NCBI RefSeq assembly: GCF_900199455.1
Contig: NZ_FZQR01000008.1
Coordinates: 186,001-250,000 of the forward strand
DNA: 64,000 nt
Direction: 5' to 3'
Source of the DNA: Mesorhizobium carmichaelinearum
GTDB lineage: Bacteria > Pseudomonadota > Alphaproteobacteria > Rhizobiales > Rhizobiaceae
The notes under the pieces were generated by a model, which was not told the origin of the DNA, searched no databases, and saw only the letters and a list, made by a program, of their open reading frames with translations. Below, piece after piece: positions 7,722 through 16,720 of this stretch. The position numbers were made by a program, and so were the translations under genes. Each line of letters begins with the position of its first letter. Positions within the stretch are counted from its first letter, which is position 1.

Positions 7722-8261
7722 TCAGCGCACCTGGTCAAGCAGGCGCTTGCATTCCAGGAGGTCGAACAGCGCCTCCTGCAGCAGCGCGCGATTGTCGCGC
7801 GAGAGTTTCGACGAGTCCGGCTGGACCGGACCTTCCTCATCGCTCTTGCCCAGGCCGAAAAAGCGGCGGCTGGGCTTGACCCTTGGCTGGCCAACCAGTT
7901 CGTCATCGCCACCGCGCGGCTGCGCTGCCGGCGTCAGCGGCACCTGGTCGGCCTGCTTTCGCTGCGAGATCGCCTCGACCGCGGCCATGTCGCCATTGCC
8001 GATGGCGACCAGGAAGTGATTGCCGTTTTCGCGCAGCAGCTTCTGCACGCCCTTGATGGTGTAGCCCTGGTCGTAGAGCATGTGGCGGATGCCCTTGATC
8101 AGTTCGACATCCTGCGGCCGGTAATAGCGGCGGCCGCCGCCGCGCTTCATCGGCTTGATCTGGTTGAAGCGCGTCTCCCAGAAGCGCAGCACATGCTGCG
8201 GCAGGTCGAGATCTTCAGCGACCTCTGAGATGGTGCGGAAGGCGTCAGGGCTCTTGTCCAT
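7722..8261 (-). CDS. MerR-family transcriptional regulator
   Basis: A 179-residue protein. The N-terminal winged HTH (FRTISEVAEDLDLPQHVLRF, then WETRFNQIKPMKRGGGRRYY) is typical of MerR-like regulators found next to ihfA in alphaproteobacteria. Helices DVELIKGIRHMLYDQGYTIK and GVQKLL follow. No metal-binding cysteine loop is present, so a metal sensor is unlikely. The C-terminal part is charged and variable, ending in LLQEALFDLLECKRLLDQ. The start at 8261 is preferred because GAGGA lies upstream; the longer frame begins in a repeat-rich leader. It probably has no dedicated partner other than the conserved ihfA neighbourhood. Confidence 0.88.
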   Translation of the reverse strand: MDKSPDAFRTISEVAEDLDLPQHVLRFWETRFNQIKPMKRGGGRRYYRPQDVELIKGIRHMLYDQGYTIKGVQKLLRENGNHFLVAIGNGDMAAVEAISQRKQADQVPLTPAAQPRGGDDELVGQPRVKPSRRFFGLGKSDEEGPVQPDSSKLSRDNRALLQEALFDLLECKRLLDQVR

Positions 8262-8335
8262 GGGCGAAATCCTCACGCTGGAGCGTGATCCGGAACGGTA
8301 TTCAGCGAGATCAGGCTTCAACAAAGAGAGAAGCT

Positions 8336-8355
8336 CATTCCACTTGCGTGGAATG
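8336..8355. repeat. Short perfect inverted repeat upstream of the MerR gene
   Basis: CATTCCAC and GTGGAATG flank a TTGC loop. It lies between ihfA and merR on their shared strand and could be an intercistronic hairpin or part of a dispersed palindromic element; CACGCTGGAGCGTG near 8274-8287 is a second small one. Confidence 0.4.
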
Positions 8356-8474
8356 GATCAACGCGGAACGCCAATCCGGCCATGCTGCCGAATCGGGCCT
8401 TATTTCAGCGGTTTGTGAAACAATATTCAAGCCCGGCGTTATGGCGGGGCCAGTTTTCAACCATACAATGGAGG

Positions 8475-8798
8475 CTATTTGCCGCCCTTGGCCTTGCTGT
8501 TCTGGTGGGAACGCAAGATGCGGTTCTTCAAGACGTTCGACGACTTGAAGGTCATCACCCTGCGCGGCAAGATCGGCACCTCTTCACCGGTCTTGGGATT
8601 GCGCCCGATGCGCTCATTCTTGGAGCGGACATGGAATGTCGCGAAGGACGACAGCTTGACCGTCTCGCCACGCACGATGGCTTCGCAAATTTCGTCCAGC
8701 ACCGCTTCGACGAGTTCGGCGGATTCAGTGCGCGACAGACCGACCTTTCGGTAGACGGCCTCCGCCAGGTCGGCACGCGTAAGTGTCTTTCCCCCCAT
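8475..8798 (-). CDS. ihfA: Integration host factor subunit alpha
   Basis: A 107-residue HU/IHF-family DNA-bending protein. LTRADLAEAVYRKVGLSRTE opens the dimerisation helices. The DNA arm contains GRNPKTGEEVPILPRRVMTF, with the intercalating proline in the conserved RNP-TGE context. The length fits the alpha subunit (about 100 residues). It would pair with IhfB, encoded elsewhere, to bend DNA at promoters and recombination sites. The fabH-ihfA-merR order is conserved in rhizobia and supports the alpha call over HU. Confidence 0.95.
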   Translation of the reverse strand: MGGKTLTRADLAEAVYRKVGLSRTESAELVEAVLDEICEAIVRGETVKLSSFATFHVRSKNERIGRNPKTGEEVPILPRRVMTFKSSNVLKNRILRSHQNSKAKGGK

Positions 8799-8900
8799 GC
8801 GACCGTCCCATCAGTTCAAAACACAAAATCGGCACAACAACGGCTGAGCCTAAGTAATTGATCCGGCAAGGTCAAGGACCGAAACCGAGCCGTTCTGCAC

Positions 8901-9872
8901 TTACCAGCGAACCAGAACAGCGCCCCAGGTGAAGCCGCCGCCCATCGCTTCCAGAAGGACGAGGTCGCCCTTCTTAATGCGACCGTCAGCGACGGCCACC
9001 GAAAGCGCCAACGGCACCGAAGCCGCCGAGGTGTTACCGTGCAAATCGACCGTAACCACCACCTTTTGTTCTGCAATACCGAGCTTCTTGGCCGAAGCGT
9101 CAATAATTCGTTTATTGGCCTGGTGCGGCACGAACCAGTCGAGATCGGCGGCTGATATGCCGGCGGCCGAGAAGGTTGCCTCGATGACATCGGTGATCAT
9201 GCCGACCGCGTGCTTGAAGACCTCGCGGCCTTCCATCCTGAGATGACCGACCGTTCCCGTCGTAGACGGGCCGCCGTCGACAAAAAGCTTGTCCTTGTGC
9301 ACGCCGTCGGAGCGCAGGCTGGCGGCCAGAACACCGCGGTCTGCAATCGTGCCGGCCCCCTCGCCTGCTTCCAGGACCAGTGCCCCGGCGCCGTCGCCGA
9401 ACAGCACGCAGGTCGAACGGTCGCTCCAGTCGAGGATGCGCGAGAATGTTTCCGAGCCGATCACCAGCACGCGTTTGGCCAGGCCGCCACGGATATAGAG
9501 ATCGGCTGTCGTCACCGCATAGACGAAACCAGAGCACACCGCCTGCATATCGAAGGCAAAGCCATGATGCATGCCGAGGCGGTTCTGGATCTCGACCGCG
9601 GTGGCCGGGAATGTGTTGTTGGGCGTCGACGTTGCCAGCACGATCAGGTCGATATCGTCCGGCGTCAGTCCGGCATCGGCAAGCGCGGCGCGGGCCGCCG
9701 CCTCGCCCAGCGAAGCCGTCGTCTCGTCGTCGGCCGCGATGTGGCGCTGGCGGATGCCGGTGCGCTGGGCGATCCACTCATCCGATGTCTCAACCATGCC
9801 CTCGAAATCGGCATTCTTCATGATGCGGCGGGGCAGCGCGGCGCCCGTGCCGCGCACGACTGATCTGATCAA
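8901..9872 (-). CDS. fabH: 3-oxoacyl-ACP synthase III
   Basis: A 323-residue ketosynthase III that condenses acetyl-CoA with malonyl-ACP to start fatty acid synthesis. The catalytic triad is visible: Cys in AVCSGFVYAV, His in VPHQANKRI and Asn in DLHGNTSAAS. The N-terminal TSDEWIAQRTGI is typical. The predicted start is TTG at 9872 (MIRSVVRGTG), with GGAAAGA before it. It lies 9 bases after the plsX stop, so the two are co-transcribed and probably translationally coupled, as in many bacteria. Confidence 0.96.
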   Translation of the reverse strand: MIRSVVRGTGAALPRRIMKNADFEGMVETSDEWIAQRTGIRQRHIAADDETTASLGEAAARAALADAGLTPDDIDLIVLATSTPNNTFPATAVEIQNRLGMHHGFAFDMQAVCSGFVYAVTTADLYIRGGLAKRVLVIGSETFSRILDWSDRSTCVLFGDGAGALVLEAGEGAGTIADRGVLAASLRSDGVHKDKLFVDGGPSTTGTVGHLRMEGREVFKHAVGMITDVIEATFSAAGISAADLDWFVPHQANKRIIDASAKKLGIAEQKVVVTVDLHGNTSAASVPLALSVAVADGRIKKGDLVLLEAMGGGFTWGAVLVRW

Positions 9873-9881
9873 AGTTCTTTC

Positions 9882-10952
9882 CTATTCCTTCGCGTCGGTA
9901 ACGACGTCGGATTTCCGAGATGACAGGGCATGCGGGTTGCGCGCATGAAACAGGTCCAGGTCGGCCTCTATGCGGTCGAGCAGATTGTTGCGCACCATGT
10001 CGTAGCCGAGCTCGATCGCCGCGGCGAAACCGTCCGAATCAGCTCCGCCGTGACTTTTGACGACGATGCCGTTCAGCCCCAAGAATACACCGCCATTGGA
10101 GCGGCCGACATCCATCTTTTCGCGCAGGCGATCGAAAGCGCCCTTGGCGAAGACATAGCCGATCTTGGCCATCAGCGTGCGGCTCATCGCGGCACGCAGA
10201 TACCCTGCGATCTGGCGCGCGGTGCCTTCCGCCGTCTTCAGCGCGATGTTGCCGGCGAAACCTTCCGTCACCACCACGTCGACCGTGCCTTTGCCGATAT
10301 CGTCGCCTTCGACAAAGCCATGATAGTTCATCGAGGCCATGTTGGCCTCGCGCAGCATGCGTCCCGCTTCCTTGACCTCTTCCTGGCCCTTGATCTCTTC
10401 GACGCCGACATTGAGCAGGCCGACGGTGGGCCGGGCGATGCCGAAGACGGAGCGCGCCATGCCGGTGCCGAGAATGGCGAAATCAATGAGCTGGTGCGCG
10501 TCGGCACCAATGGTGGCGCCGACGTCCAGAACCACGCTTTCGCCGCGCAATGTCGGCCACAACGCCGCGATCGCCGGGCGCTCGATGGTGGCCATGGTGC
10601 GCAGGCAGAATTTCGACATCGCCATCAAGGCGCCGGTGTTGCCGGCGGAGATGCAGGCGTCCGCGGCGCCCGACTTGACCGCTTCGACCGCCTTCCACAT
10701 CGACGACTTCCAGCGGCCATGGCGCAGCGCCTGGCTCGGCTTGTCGTCCATCCTGACCGCGATCTCGCAGTGGAAGAATTCACTGACCTCGCCCAGTTTG
10801 GGAAACTTGGCCAGTTCGGGACGCACCAACTCCTCACGCCCGTAGATGACGAAGCGGATGTCGGGACGGCGGGTGGCGACCCTCATGAGCGCCGGAATGA
10901 CCACGGCTGGTCCGTGATCGCCGCCCATGGCATCGATGGAAATCCTGATCAC
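9882..10952 (-). CDS. plsX: Phosphate acyltransferase PlsX
   Basis: A 356-residue soluble enzyme that converts acyl-ACP and phosphate to acyl-phosphate, feeding PlsY in phospholipid synthesis. It opens IRISIDAMGGDHGPAVVIPA, with the family signature, and has DACISAGNTGALMAMSKF and VVVTEGFAGNIALKTAEG. The start is GTG at 10952. The length is normal (about 330-360). It is first of plsX-fabH, downstream of the DUF177 gene on the same strand. Confidence 0.96.
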   Translation of the reverse strand: MIRISIDAMGGDHGPAVVIPALMRVATRRPDIRFVIYGREELVRPELAKFPKLGEVSEFFHCEIAVRMDDKPSQALRHGRWKSSMWKAVEAVKSGAADACISAGNTGALMAMSKFCLRTMATIERPAIAALWPTLRGESVVLDVGATIGADAHQLIDFAILGTGMARSVFGIARPTVGLLNVGVEEIKGQEEVKEAGRMLREANMASMNYHGFVEGDDIGKGTVDVVVTEGFAGNIALKTAEGTARQIAGYLRAAMSRTLMAKIGYVFAKGAFDRLREKMDVGRSNGGVFLGLNGIVVKSHGGADSDGFAAAIELGYDMVRNNLLDRIEADLDLFHARNPHALSSRKSDVVTDAKE

Positions 10953-11065
10953 GCGGTATTTATCTCACGGTTATGCGGCAGGTCGCTTTAGAGATCGCGA
11001 AGGTTCGGCGAAAATAGCGGTTTTGGCTCTTCACACAACCGACTTTTCCATCGCGGGCGAGGTTT

Positions 11066-11614
11066 TCAGGATTTTCCCAGCAAGGATCGCAGTTTTTGCT
11101 GAAATTCATTCTCCACCGCTTCGGTCTCGCCGCCGGCCTCCAGCGACGCGCCCGGCTTGCGCGGATAGGGGTCGATCGCCAGTGCGAAGAACTGTTCGGC
11201 AAGCGCCCCGACATCGATCGTGTCGCCGGAAAATGTTTCGGGACTGTCGGGGCCGTCCGCATCGAGCAGGATCTCGCCGCCGCCTTCGAATCCCTGCCGC
11301 CCAAGCTTGGAATCCTCGGGCAACAACAAGGCCTCGACCGGCTCGTCGATATGCGCCGCGACAGGGTCGAGCGTGACGATGCAGGCCTGTGTGATATCGG
11401 CCTCGACGCGGCCGCTGACCTTGACGCCATTGCGCTTCCAGGAGGCGACGAGAAGTTCAGCGCGATAGGCTTCGACCGACAGCAGTCCGTGCTCCTCGGC
11501 GAGTGCGGCGCGCTGTGCGGCGTCGGCCTCGATCACCACGGGCAGGCCCTTCTGCGGCAGACGGGCGACATTTGCGAAAAAGGAGACCGGGCTTAGCGGA
11601 TCAGCATGCTTCAT
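11066..11614 (-). CDS. DUF177 (YceD) family protein
   Basis: A 182-residue cytoplasmic protein. The conserved C-x-V-T-L signature appears as ITQACIVTLDPVAAHIDEPV, followed by acidic stretches and a late EALAEQFFALAIDPYPRKPG. DUF177/YceD proteins are linked to 23S rRNA accumulation or ribosome assembly, and commonly lie near rpmF or plsX, as here. The ATG at 11614 overlaps the stop of the upstream chaperone gene (ATGA), so they are translationally coupled. Confidence 0.88.
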   Translation of the reverse strand: MKHADPLSPVSFFANVARLPQKGLPVVIEADAAQRAALAEEHGLLSVEAYRAELLVASWKRNGVKVSGRVEADITQACIVTLDPVAAHIDEPVEALLLPEDSKLGRQGFEGGGEILLDADGPDSPETFSGDTIDVGALAEQFFALAIDPYPRKPGASLEAGGETEAVENEFQQKLRSLLGKS

Positions 11615-12159
11615 CGATCAACCTCCCTGGCGAGCGGAAACGCCGCCGTGCCGGACACGATTGATTCGGACGGCTGCGCGGCCAGCTGCCGACAGGCGTC
11701 TGCAACATAGTCGGCCAATTGCGGCGCCTCCGGCCAGGTGCCGGCGTCAGGCCGGATATTGCGGGCAAGAGCCGCGGTCAACCCGTCGCGATCGCTTCTT
11801 TCCAGCGCGTCATCATAGGCGGCGGTGCGGCCATAAAACATCTTCGCCAATTTCTTCATGCGCTTGGGTACGCCGACATCACCAATGCCCAGCTCCCGCA
11901 GCGAATGATCGACGTCGAGGAAGAACTCGTCGATCAGCACCTGGGCGACCTCTTGCGCCACGCCGTCCTCGCCGCGCAAGCGATGCTGGAACAGGAACAT
12001 ATGCAGTGAAAGCATCTCGAAACGACCGAGCGGCGTGTCCGGCACATTCCAGTGGGAATAAAATACAGTCTGCCGCGCCGCCGCCACGATTTGTGCGTAA
12101 AGCGCGTCCGTTATGGCGCGGTTGGCGTGGCGTTCGCGACCAAAAAGGCGCTGGAACAT
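11611..12159 (-). CDS. Ubiquinol-cytochrome c chaperone family protein
   Basis: This 182-residue protein (start MFQRLFGRER at 12159) matches the bacterial Cbp3-like chaperone family. Features are QTVFYSHWNVPDTPLGRFEM, then LSLHMFLFQHRL and GVPKRMKKLAKMFYGR. Mitochondrial Cbp3 assists cytochrome b assembly into complex III; the bacterial role is inferred from homology. A much longer frame runs to 12546, but its extension is antisense to bamE and looks non-coding. The gene is divergent from bamE and coupled to the DUF177 gene. Confidence 0.88.
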   Translation of the reverse strand: MFQRLFGRERHANRAITDALYAQIVAAARQTVFYSHWNVPDTPLGRFEMLSLHMFLFQHRLRGEDGVAQEVAQVLIDEFFLDVDHSLRELGIGDVGVPKRMKKLAKMFYGRTAAYDDALERSDRDGLTAALARNIRPDAGTWPEAPQLADYVADACRQLAAQPSESIVSGTAAFPLAREVDR

Positions 12160-12273
12160 GGGGATGGTCTCCGGGGACCGTTTGTTGAATTGGCCTTGTT
12201 GCATCGGCAGGCAAGCTGGTTTACCGGTTTTGCGGCCCAGCGCAAGTTGCGGCGATATAATGGAGAATTGTTG

Positions 12274-12789
12274 TTGCGCGCGCTGAATTTCAAGTCGACC
12301 TTCTCGTCCAGGCCTGCCGGCGCGATCTCGCTGCTGCTCGTCGTTTCGGCGCTCTCGGCATGTCATACCAACAAGATGATCGGCGACCTCAATCCGAGCG
12401 AGACGTTCACGCAAGGCTATGTCTACGACCAGCAGGCCGTCGATTCGGTGCCCGTCGGCTCGAGCCGCGAGCAGGTGCTTCTGGCGCTTGGCACGCCGTC
12501 TACCACCGCGACTTTCGACAACGAGGCGTTTTACTACATTTCGCAAACGCGCAAGCGCTATGTCGCCTTCGACAAGCCCAGGCTCGTCGACCAGAAAGTG
12601 CTGGCCGTCTATTTCGGCGCCGATGGCCGCGTCACCCAGATCGCCAATTATGGCTTGAAGGACGGCAAGATTTTCGACTTCATCTCGCGCACCACGCCGA
12701 CTGGCGGCAAGGACCAGAACTTCCTCAGCCAGATCATCAACGGCGCCAGCAAGCTGGCGCCCGGCATCCCCGGCGGCGGCACTCCCTGA
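12274..12789 (+). CDS. bamE: BamE/SmpA-OmlA family outer membrane lipoprotein
   Basis: About 171 residues. A short signal peptide ends in the lipobox LSAC, followed by a BamE domain (SVPVGSSREQVLLALGTPST, then FYYISQTRKRYVAFDKPRLV). BamE helps the BAM complex insert outer membrane proteins. The start is uncertain: GGAG at 12262-12265 precedes three TTG codons (12268-12276), and the third is best spaced. A perfect TATAAT sits at 12256-12261, so the transcript leader may be extremely short. An upstream ATG at 12052 lies inside the divergent chaperone gene and is unlikely. Confidence 0.88.
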   Translation: MRALNFKSTFSSRPAGAISLLLVVSALSACHTNKMIGDLNPSETFTQGYVYDQQAVDSVPVGSSREQVLLALGTPSTTATFDNEAFYYISQTRKRYVAFDKPRLVDQKVLAVYFGADGRVTQIANYGLKDGKIFDFISRTTPTGGKDQNFLSQIINGASKLAPGIPGGGTP

Positions 12790-12840
12790 TCATCAGACCC
12801 TGCTTGCCTCCAGGGAAAGCAGCAACATCTCAGGCGACCA

Positions 12841-12873
12841 AAAACCCGTGGGAGCGATCTCACGGGTTTTTGT
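12841..12873 (+). terminator. Rho-independent terminator after bamE
   Basis: AAAACCCGTG (12841-12850) and CACGGGTTTT (12861-12870) form a 10-bp stem followed by TGTTT. It closely resembles the terminator at 14524-14563 on the far side of the next two genes. Confidence 0.8.
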
Positions 12874-12946
12874 TTGGCCAAGGCAAGCCCGGCTTGCCAG
12901 CAATGGGGCAAGCCCGTATCAAATCCCCGGGCTTTGGGGTTTGAAA

Positions 12947-13492
12947 ATGAGCAGTGGCGAGCGCGTAGCACCGGACGGCTGGATGGCCACGGGAACAGCC
13001 GACGGGCAGACCGTGACATCGGACTGGCTTGCCACCAAGCCGCCGGCAATCGACGGCGTCAGGATCAAGGAAATCAGGCCGGTCGCGACGTCCAACGGCT
13101 ATCTTACCGAGGTTTTCCGGGACGAATGGGATCTCGATCAACTGCCTGTCGGCCAGGTCTTCCAGCGCACGATGTATCCGGGTGCGGTGACCGGCTGGCA
13201 TGCACACAAGGTGACGCAGGATCGGCTTTTCTGCTGTGTCGGCAGTGTGCGTATTTCGCTCTTTGACGGCCGAAAGGCTTCGCCCAGCTTCGGCACGGTC
13301 TGGCACAAGATCGTCGGCGCCTTGCGGCCGGCGATCGTCGTCATCCCGCCAGGCGTGTGGCATGGCGTGACGGCGCTCGGGCCGGAAATCGCCCTGCTGC
13401 TCAACCTCGTCGACAAGGCCTATGCATACGACGCGCCGGACCATTGGCGCCTGCCGCCGGACACGCATCACATCCCTTATAAGCTGGTGTAG
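12947..13492 (+). CDS. dTDP-4-dehydrorhamnose 3,5-epimerase-like cupin protein
   Basis: A 181-residue protein with an RmlC-like cupin core: GQVFQRTMYPGAVTGWHAHK, then RLFCCVGSVRISLFDGR and IPPGVWHGVTALG. RmlC enzymes epimerise nucleotide-linked keto-sugars for LPS or exopolysaccharide. Here the usual RGLH motif is replaced by GWHAH, so the substrate may differ. The start at 12947 begins MSSGERVAPDGW. Two bases separate its stop from the GTG of a glycosyltransferase, forming a two-gene cell-surface sugar unit between bamE and hppA. Confidence 0.75.
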   Translation: MSSGERVAPDGWMATGTADGQTVTSDWLATKPPAIDGVRIKEIRPVATSNGYLTEVFRDEWDLDQLPVGQVFQRTMYPGAVTGWHAHKVTQDRLFCCVGSVRISLFDGRKASPSFGTVWHKIVGALRPAIVVIPPGVWHGVTALGPEIALLLNLVDKAYAYDAPDHWRLPPDTHHIPYKLV

Positions 13493-13493
13493 C

Positions 13494-14501
13494 GTGGAAC
13501 GATCCGGCCAGTCCGATGCAACCGGGCAGGCCGCGCCGCTGGTCTCGGTGGTGATTGCAACCCACAACCGCCCCGCTACCTTGCGACAGGCGCTGCGCAG
13601 CGTGCTGGGCCAGACCTTGCAGGACTTTGAAATTCTGGTGATTGGCGATGCCTGTCGCCCCGAAACGGCGGCGCTCATCGCCGAATTCGCCGATCCGCGC
13701 ATTTCCTATATCGACCTGCCCGTCAATTTCGGTGAGCAATCCGGCCCAAACAATATCGGCCTCACCAGGGCACACGGCCGGTTCGTCGCCTTGCTCAACC
13801 ATGACGACCTCTGGTTTCCGGACCATCTCGCGGCGATGACCGGCTGGATCGATGCGACCGGCGCCGATATCGTCATCGCGCGCGGCGCCATCATCGAACC
13901 TGCTCGGATGAAAGGCGATCCTCTCAAGACCTCGATCTACGGGATGGGCAAAGGCGGGTTTTACGATCCCGTCATCACAGCCGGATACGGATCGGCACAA
14001 ATGGCCAGGCGGGCATCGCTGGACTGGCTCGGCCCCTGGCGCCCTGCCAGCGCGTGCGCTTGCGAAAGTTCGCAGGACTGGCTCTTCCGGGCCTGGCGAA
14101 AGGGGGCCGTGATCGCGACCCTGCCACACCTGACGGTGCTCAGTATCTTCTCCGGCCAGCGCAGTGGCAGCTACGTCGAAGACACGGCGGTGGAACAGGA
14201 AGAACTTATCGACGCCATGCGAATGCCGAACGACCTGCGTATCAAGGTTCTTGCCGCGGCCACGGCCCCTCGCCCGTTGAAAAAATCCAGCTATCTGAAA
14301 CGCAGGCTTTGGGCCGCATGCGGCATCCATCCGAGATCCGTCGAATTTCGCCGCAAATACGGACGTGATTCCTATATGCCCGGCCTGAGAAAGGTGCGCG
14401 GCCTGCCGCCCATGCCTGAACGGGAACCAGGACCGGACGACCTGCTGGCCCGCTACCGCGGGCTTGCCGCAAGCGATGGCGCCGAGCCGAACGGCGGCTG
14501 A
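13494..14501 (+). CDS. Family 2 glycosyltransferase
   Basis: A protein of about 335 residues starting at GTG 13494, two bases after the epimerase stop. The GT-A fold is shown by PLVSVVIATHNRPATLRQAL, then VLGQTLQDFEILVIGD, and the metal-binding acidic site LLNHDDLWFPDHL. It would transfer a sugar from a nucleotide donor onto a surface polysaccharide or lipid; donor and acceptor are unknown. The C-terminus is basic and lacks membrane segments. It forms an operon with the epimerase and is followed by a strong terminator. Confidence 0.87.
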   Translation: MERSGQSDATGQAAPLVSVVIATHNRPATLRQALRSVLGQTLQDFEILVIGDACRPETAALIAEFADPRISYIDLPVNFGEQSGPNNIGLTRAHGRFVALLNHDDLWFPDHLAAMTGWIDATGADIVIARGAIIEPARMKGDPLKTSIYGMGKGGFYDPVITAGYGSAQMARRASLDWLGPWRPASACACESSQDWLFRAWRKGAVIATLPHLTVLSIFSGQRSGSYVEDTAVEQEELIDAMRMPNDLRIKVLAAATAPRPLKKSSYLKRRLWAACGIHPRSVEFRRKYGRDSYMPGLRKVRGLPPMPEREPGPDDLLARYRGLAASDGAEPNGG

Positions 14502-14523
14502 GGCAGCGTATCTGAGTGGAGCC

Positions 14524-14563
14524 AAACAAAACCCGCGGGAATCGCTCCCCGCGGGTTTTGTTT
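14524..14563. terminator. Strong bidirectional terminator between the glycosyltransferase gene and hppA
   Basis: AAACAAAACCCGCGGG (14524-14539) pairs perfectly with CCCGCGGGTTTTGTTT (14548-14563), giving a 16-bp stem with an 8-base loop. A and T runs on the outer flanks allow termination of both convergent genes. Confidence 0.9.
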
Positions 14564-14578
14564 GTCAATTGCTCTCGT

Positions 14579-16720
14579 TCAGCCGTGCGCGAGCACGGCC
14601 AGAAGCAGGAGCGCCACGATGTTGGTGATCTTGATCGCCGGGTTGACCGCCGGGCCGGCCGTATCCTTGTAGGGGTCGCCGACCGTATCGCCGGTCACCG
14701 AGGCCTTGTGCGCCTCGGAGCCCTTCAGATGCTTGACGCCGTCCTTGTCGACGAAACCGTCCTCGAAGGACTTTTTCGCGTTGTCCCAGGCGCCGCCGCC
14801 CGAGGTCATCGAGATGGCGACGAACAGGCCGTTGACGATGACGCCGAGCAGCGAGGCACCGAGGGCTGCGAAGGCCGAGGCCTTCGAACCCGAGATCAAG
14901 AGCACGCCGAAATAGACGACGAGCGGCGCCAGCACCGGCAGCAGCGACGGGATGATCATCTCGCGGATCGCCGCCTTGGTCAGAATGTCCACCGCACGCG
15001 CATAGTTCGGCTTGGAGGTGCCGGCCATGATGCCCGGATCCTCGCGGAACTGCTTGCGCACCTCCTCGACGATCGAGCCTGCAGCACGACCGACGGCCGT
15101 CATGGCAATGCCGCCGAACAGGTAAGGGATGAGGCCGCCGAAGATCAGGCCGGCGACGACGTAAGGGTTGGAAAGGTCGAAGGAGACCTCGCCCATACCC
15201 TGGAAGTAGGGATATTTGTCGCCATTGGCGGCAAAGAACTTCAGGTCGTTTGAATAGGCGGCGAACAGCACCAGCGCGCCGAGGCCGGCCGAGCCGATGG
15301 CATAGCCCTTGGTCACGGCTTTCGTGGTGTTGCCGACCGCATCGAGCGCGTCGGTCGAGTGACGCACTTCCTTGGGCAAGCCGGCCATTTCGGCAATGCC
15401 GCCGGCATTGTCGGTGACCGGGCCGAAGGCGTCGAGCGCCACGATCATGCCGGCAAGGCCGAGCATGGTGGTCACCGCGATCGCCGTGCCGAAGAGGCCT
15501 GCGAGCTGATAGGTCGAGATGATGCCGCCGACGATGACGATGGCCGGCAGCGCCGTCGATTCCAGCGAGACCGCAAGGCCCTGGATGACGTTGGTGCCGT
15601 GGCCGGTCACCGAGGCCTGGGCGATGGAGTTGACGGGGCGTTTGCCGGTGCCGGTGTAGTACTCGGTGATCACCACGATCAAACCGGTCACCACGAGGCC
15701 GATCAGGCCGCAGATGAACAGGTTCTTGCCGGTGATGATCATGCCGGCAACGGTGCCGACCTCGCCCCAGCCGACTGTAGCGGAGGTGGCGACGCCGAGG
15801 CCGACGATCGACAGCAGGCCGGTCACGATCAGACCCTTGTAGAGCGCGCCCATGATCGAGCCGTTCGAGCCCAGCTTGACGAAGAAGGTGCCGACGATCG
15901 AGGTCAGTATGCAGGTGCCGCAAATGGCGAGCGGATACAGCATCGCAGTCTGCAGAGCGGCGGTACCGCCGAAGAAGATGGCGCTGAGCACCATGGTGGC
16001 GACGACGGTCACGGCATAAGTCTCGAACAGGTCGGCGGCCATGCCGGCGCAATCGCCGACATTGTCACCGACATTGTCGGCGATGGTGGCCGGGTTGCGC
16101 GGATCATCTTCCGGGATACCGGCTTCTACCTTGCCGACCAGATCGCCGCCGACGTCGGCACCCTTGGTGAAGATGCCGCCGCCGAGACGGGCGAAGATCG
16201 AGATCAGCGAGGCGCCGAAGCCGAGCGAGACCAGCGAGTCGATGACGATGCGGTCATTCGGCTGCAGGCCCATCGGGCCGGTCAGGATGAGGTAATAGAT
16301 CGACACGCCGAGCAGCGCCAGACCGGCAACCAGCATGCCGGTGATGGCGCCCGACTTGAAGGCGATGTCGAGACCGGCGGCGAGGCTGTTGGAGGCTGCC
16401 TGTGCGGTGCGCACATTGGCCCGTACCGAAACATGCATGCCGATGAAACCGGCGGTGCCCGACAGCACGGCGCCGATCAGGAAGCCGATCGCGGCGGTGA
16501 TCGAAAGCAGCCACCAGGCGAGCAAAAGCACGACCACGCCGACGATGGCGATGGTGGTGTACTGGCGCGCCAGATAGGCTTGCGCGCCTTCGCGGATGGC
16601 GGCGGAGATTTCCTGCATGCGTGCATTGCCCTGATCGGACGCAAGGACCGACCGTGTCGCCCAGATGGCGTAAAGGACAGAAAGCAAGCCGCAGGCGATG
16701 ACGGCGTAAAGTATGGTCAT
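14579..16720 (-). CDS. hppA: Membrane-bound proton-translocating pyrophosphatase
   Basis: A 713-residue integral membrane enzyme with about 16 membrane segments that couples pyrophosphate hydrolysis to proton export. The catalytic loop reads DVGGDLVGKVEAGIPEDDPR, then ATIADNVGDNVGDCAGMAAD. The determinant segment GNTTKAVTKGYAIGSAGLGA carries Lys after GNTT, the hallmark of the potassium-independent subclass. The length is normal for bacterial H+-PPases. It is monocistronic, with a strong terminator at its 3' end and about 260 bases before the ABC operon. Confidence 0.97.
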   Translation of the reverse strand: MTILYAVIACGLLSVLYAIWATRSVLASDQGNARMQEISAAIREGAQAYLARQYTTIAIVGVVVLLLAWWLLSITAAIGFLIGAVLSGTAGFIGMHVSVRANVRTAQAASNSLAAGLDIAFKSGAITGMLVAGLALLGVSIYYLILTGPMGLQPNDRIVIDSLVSLGFGASLISIFARLGGGIFTKGADVGGDLVGKVEAGIPEDDPRNPATIADNVGDNVGDCAGMAADLFETYAVTVVATMVLSAIFFGGTAALQTAMLYPLAICGTCILTSIVGTFFVKLGSNGSIMGALYKGLIVTGLLSIVGLGVATSATVGWGEVGTVAGMIITGKNLFICGLIGLVVTGLIVVITEYYTGTGKRPVNSIAQASVTGHGTNVIQGLAVSLESTALPAIVIVGGIISTYQLAGLFGTAIAVTTMLGLAGMIVALDAFGPVTDNAGGIAEMAGLPKEVRHSTDALDAVGNTTKAVTKGYAIGSAGLGALVLFAAYSNDLKFFAANGDKYPYFQGMGEVSFDLSNPYVVAGLIFGGLIPYLFGGIAMTAVGRAAGSIVEEVRKQFREDPGIMAGTSKPNYARAVDILTKAAIREMIIPSLLPVLAPLVVYFGVLLISGSKASAFAALGASLLGVIVNGLFVAISMTSGGGAWDNAKKSFEDGFVDKDGVKHLKGSEAHKASVTGDTVGDPYKDTAGPAVNPAIKITNIVALLLLAVLAHG

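Noticed and set aside
11611..12546. Long form (311 residues) of the cytochrome bc1 chaperone
   Set aside because: The N-terminal extension is antisense to bamE and arginine-rich; the family starts at MFQRLF (12159).
14565..16052. 495-residue frame on the minus strand within hppA
   Set aside because: It is a second frame of the hppA strand with arginine-rich composition; hppA itself is unambiguous.
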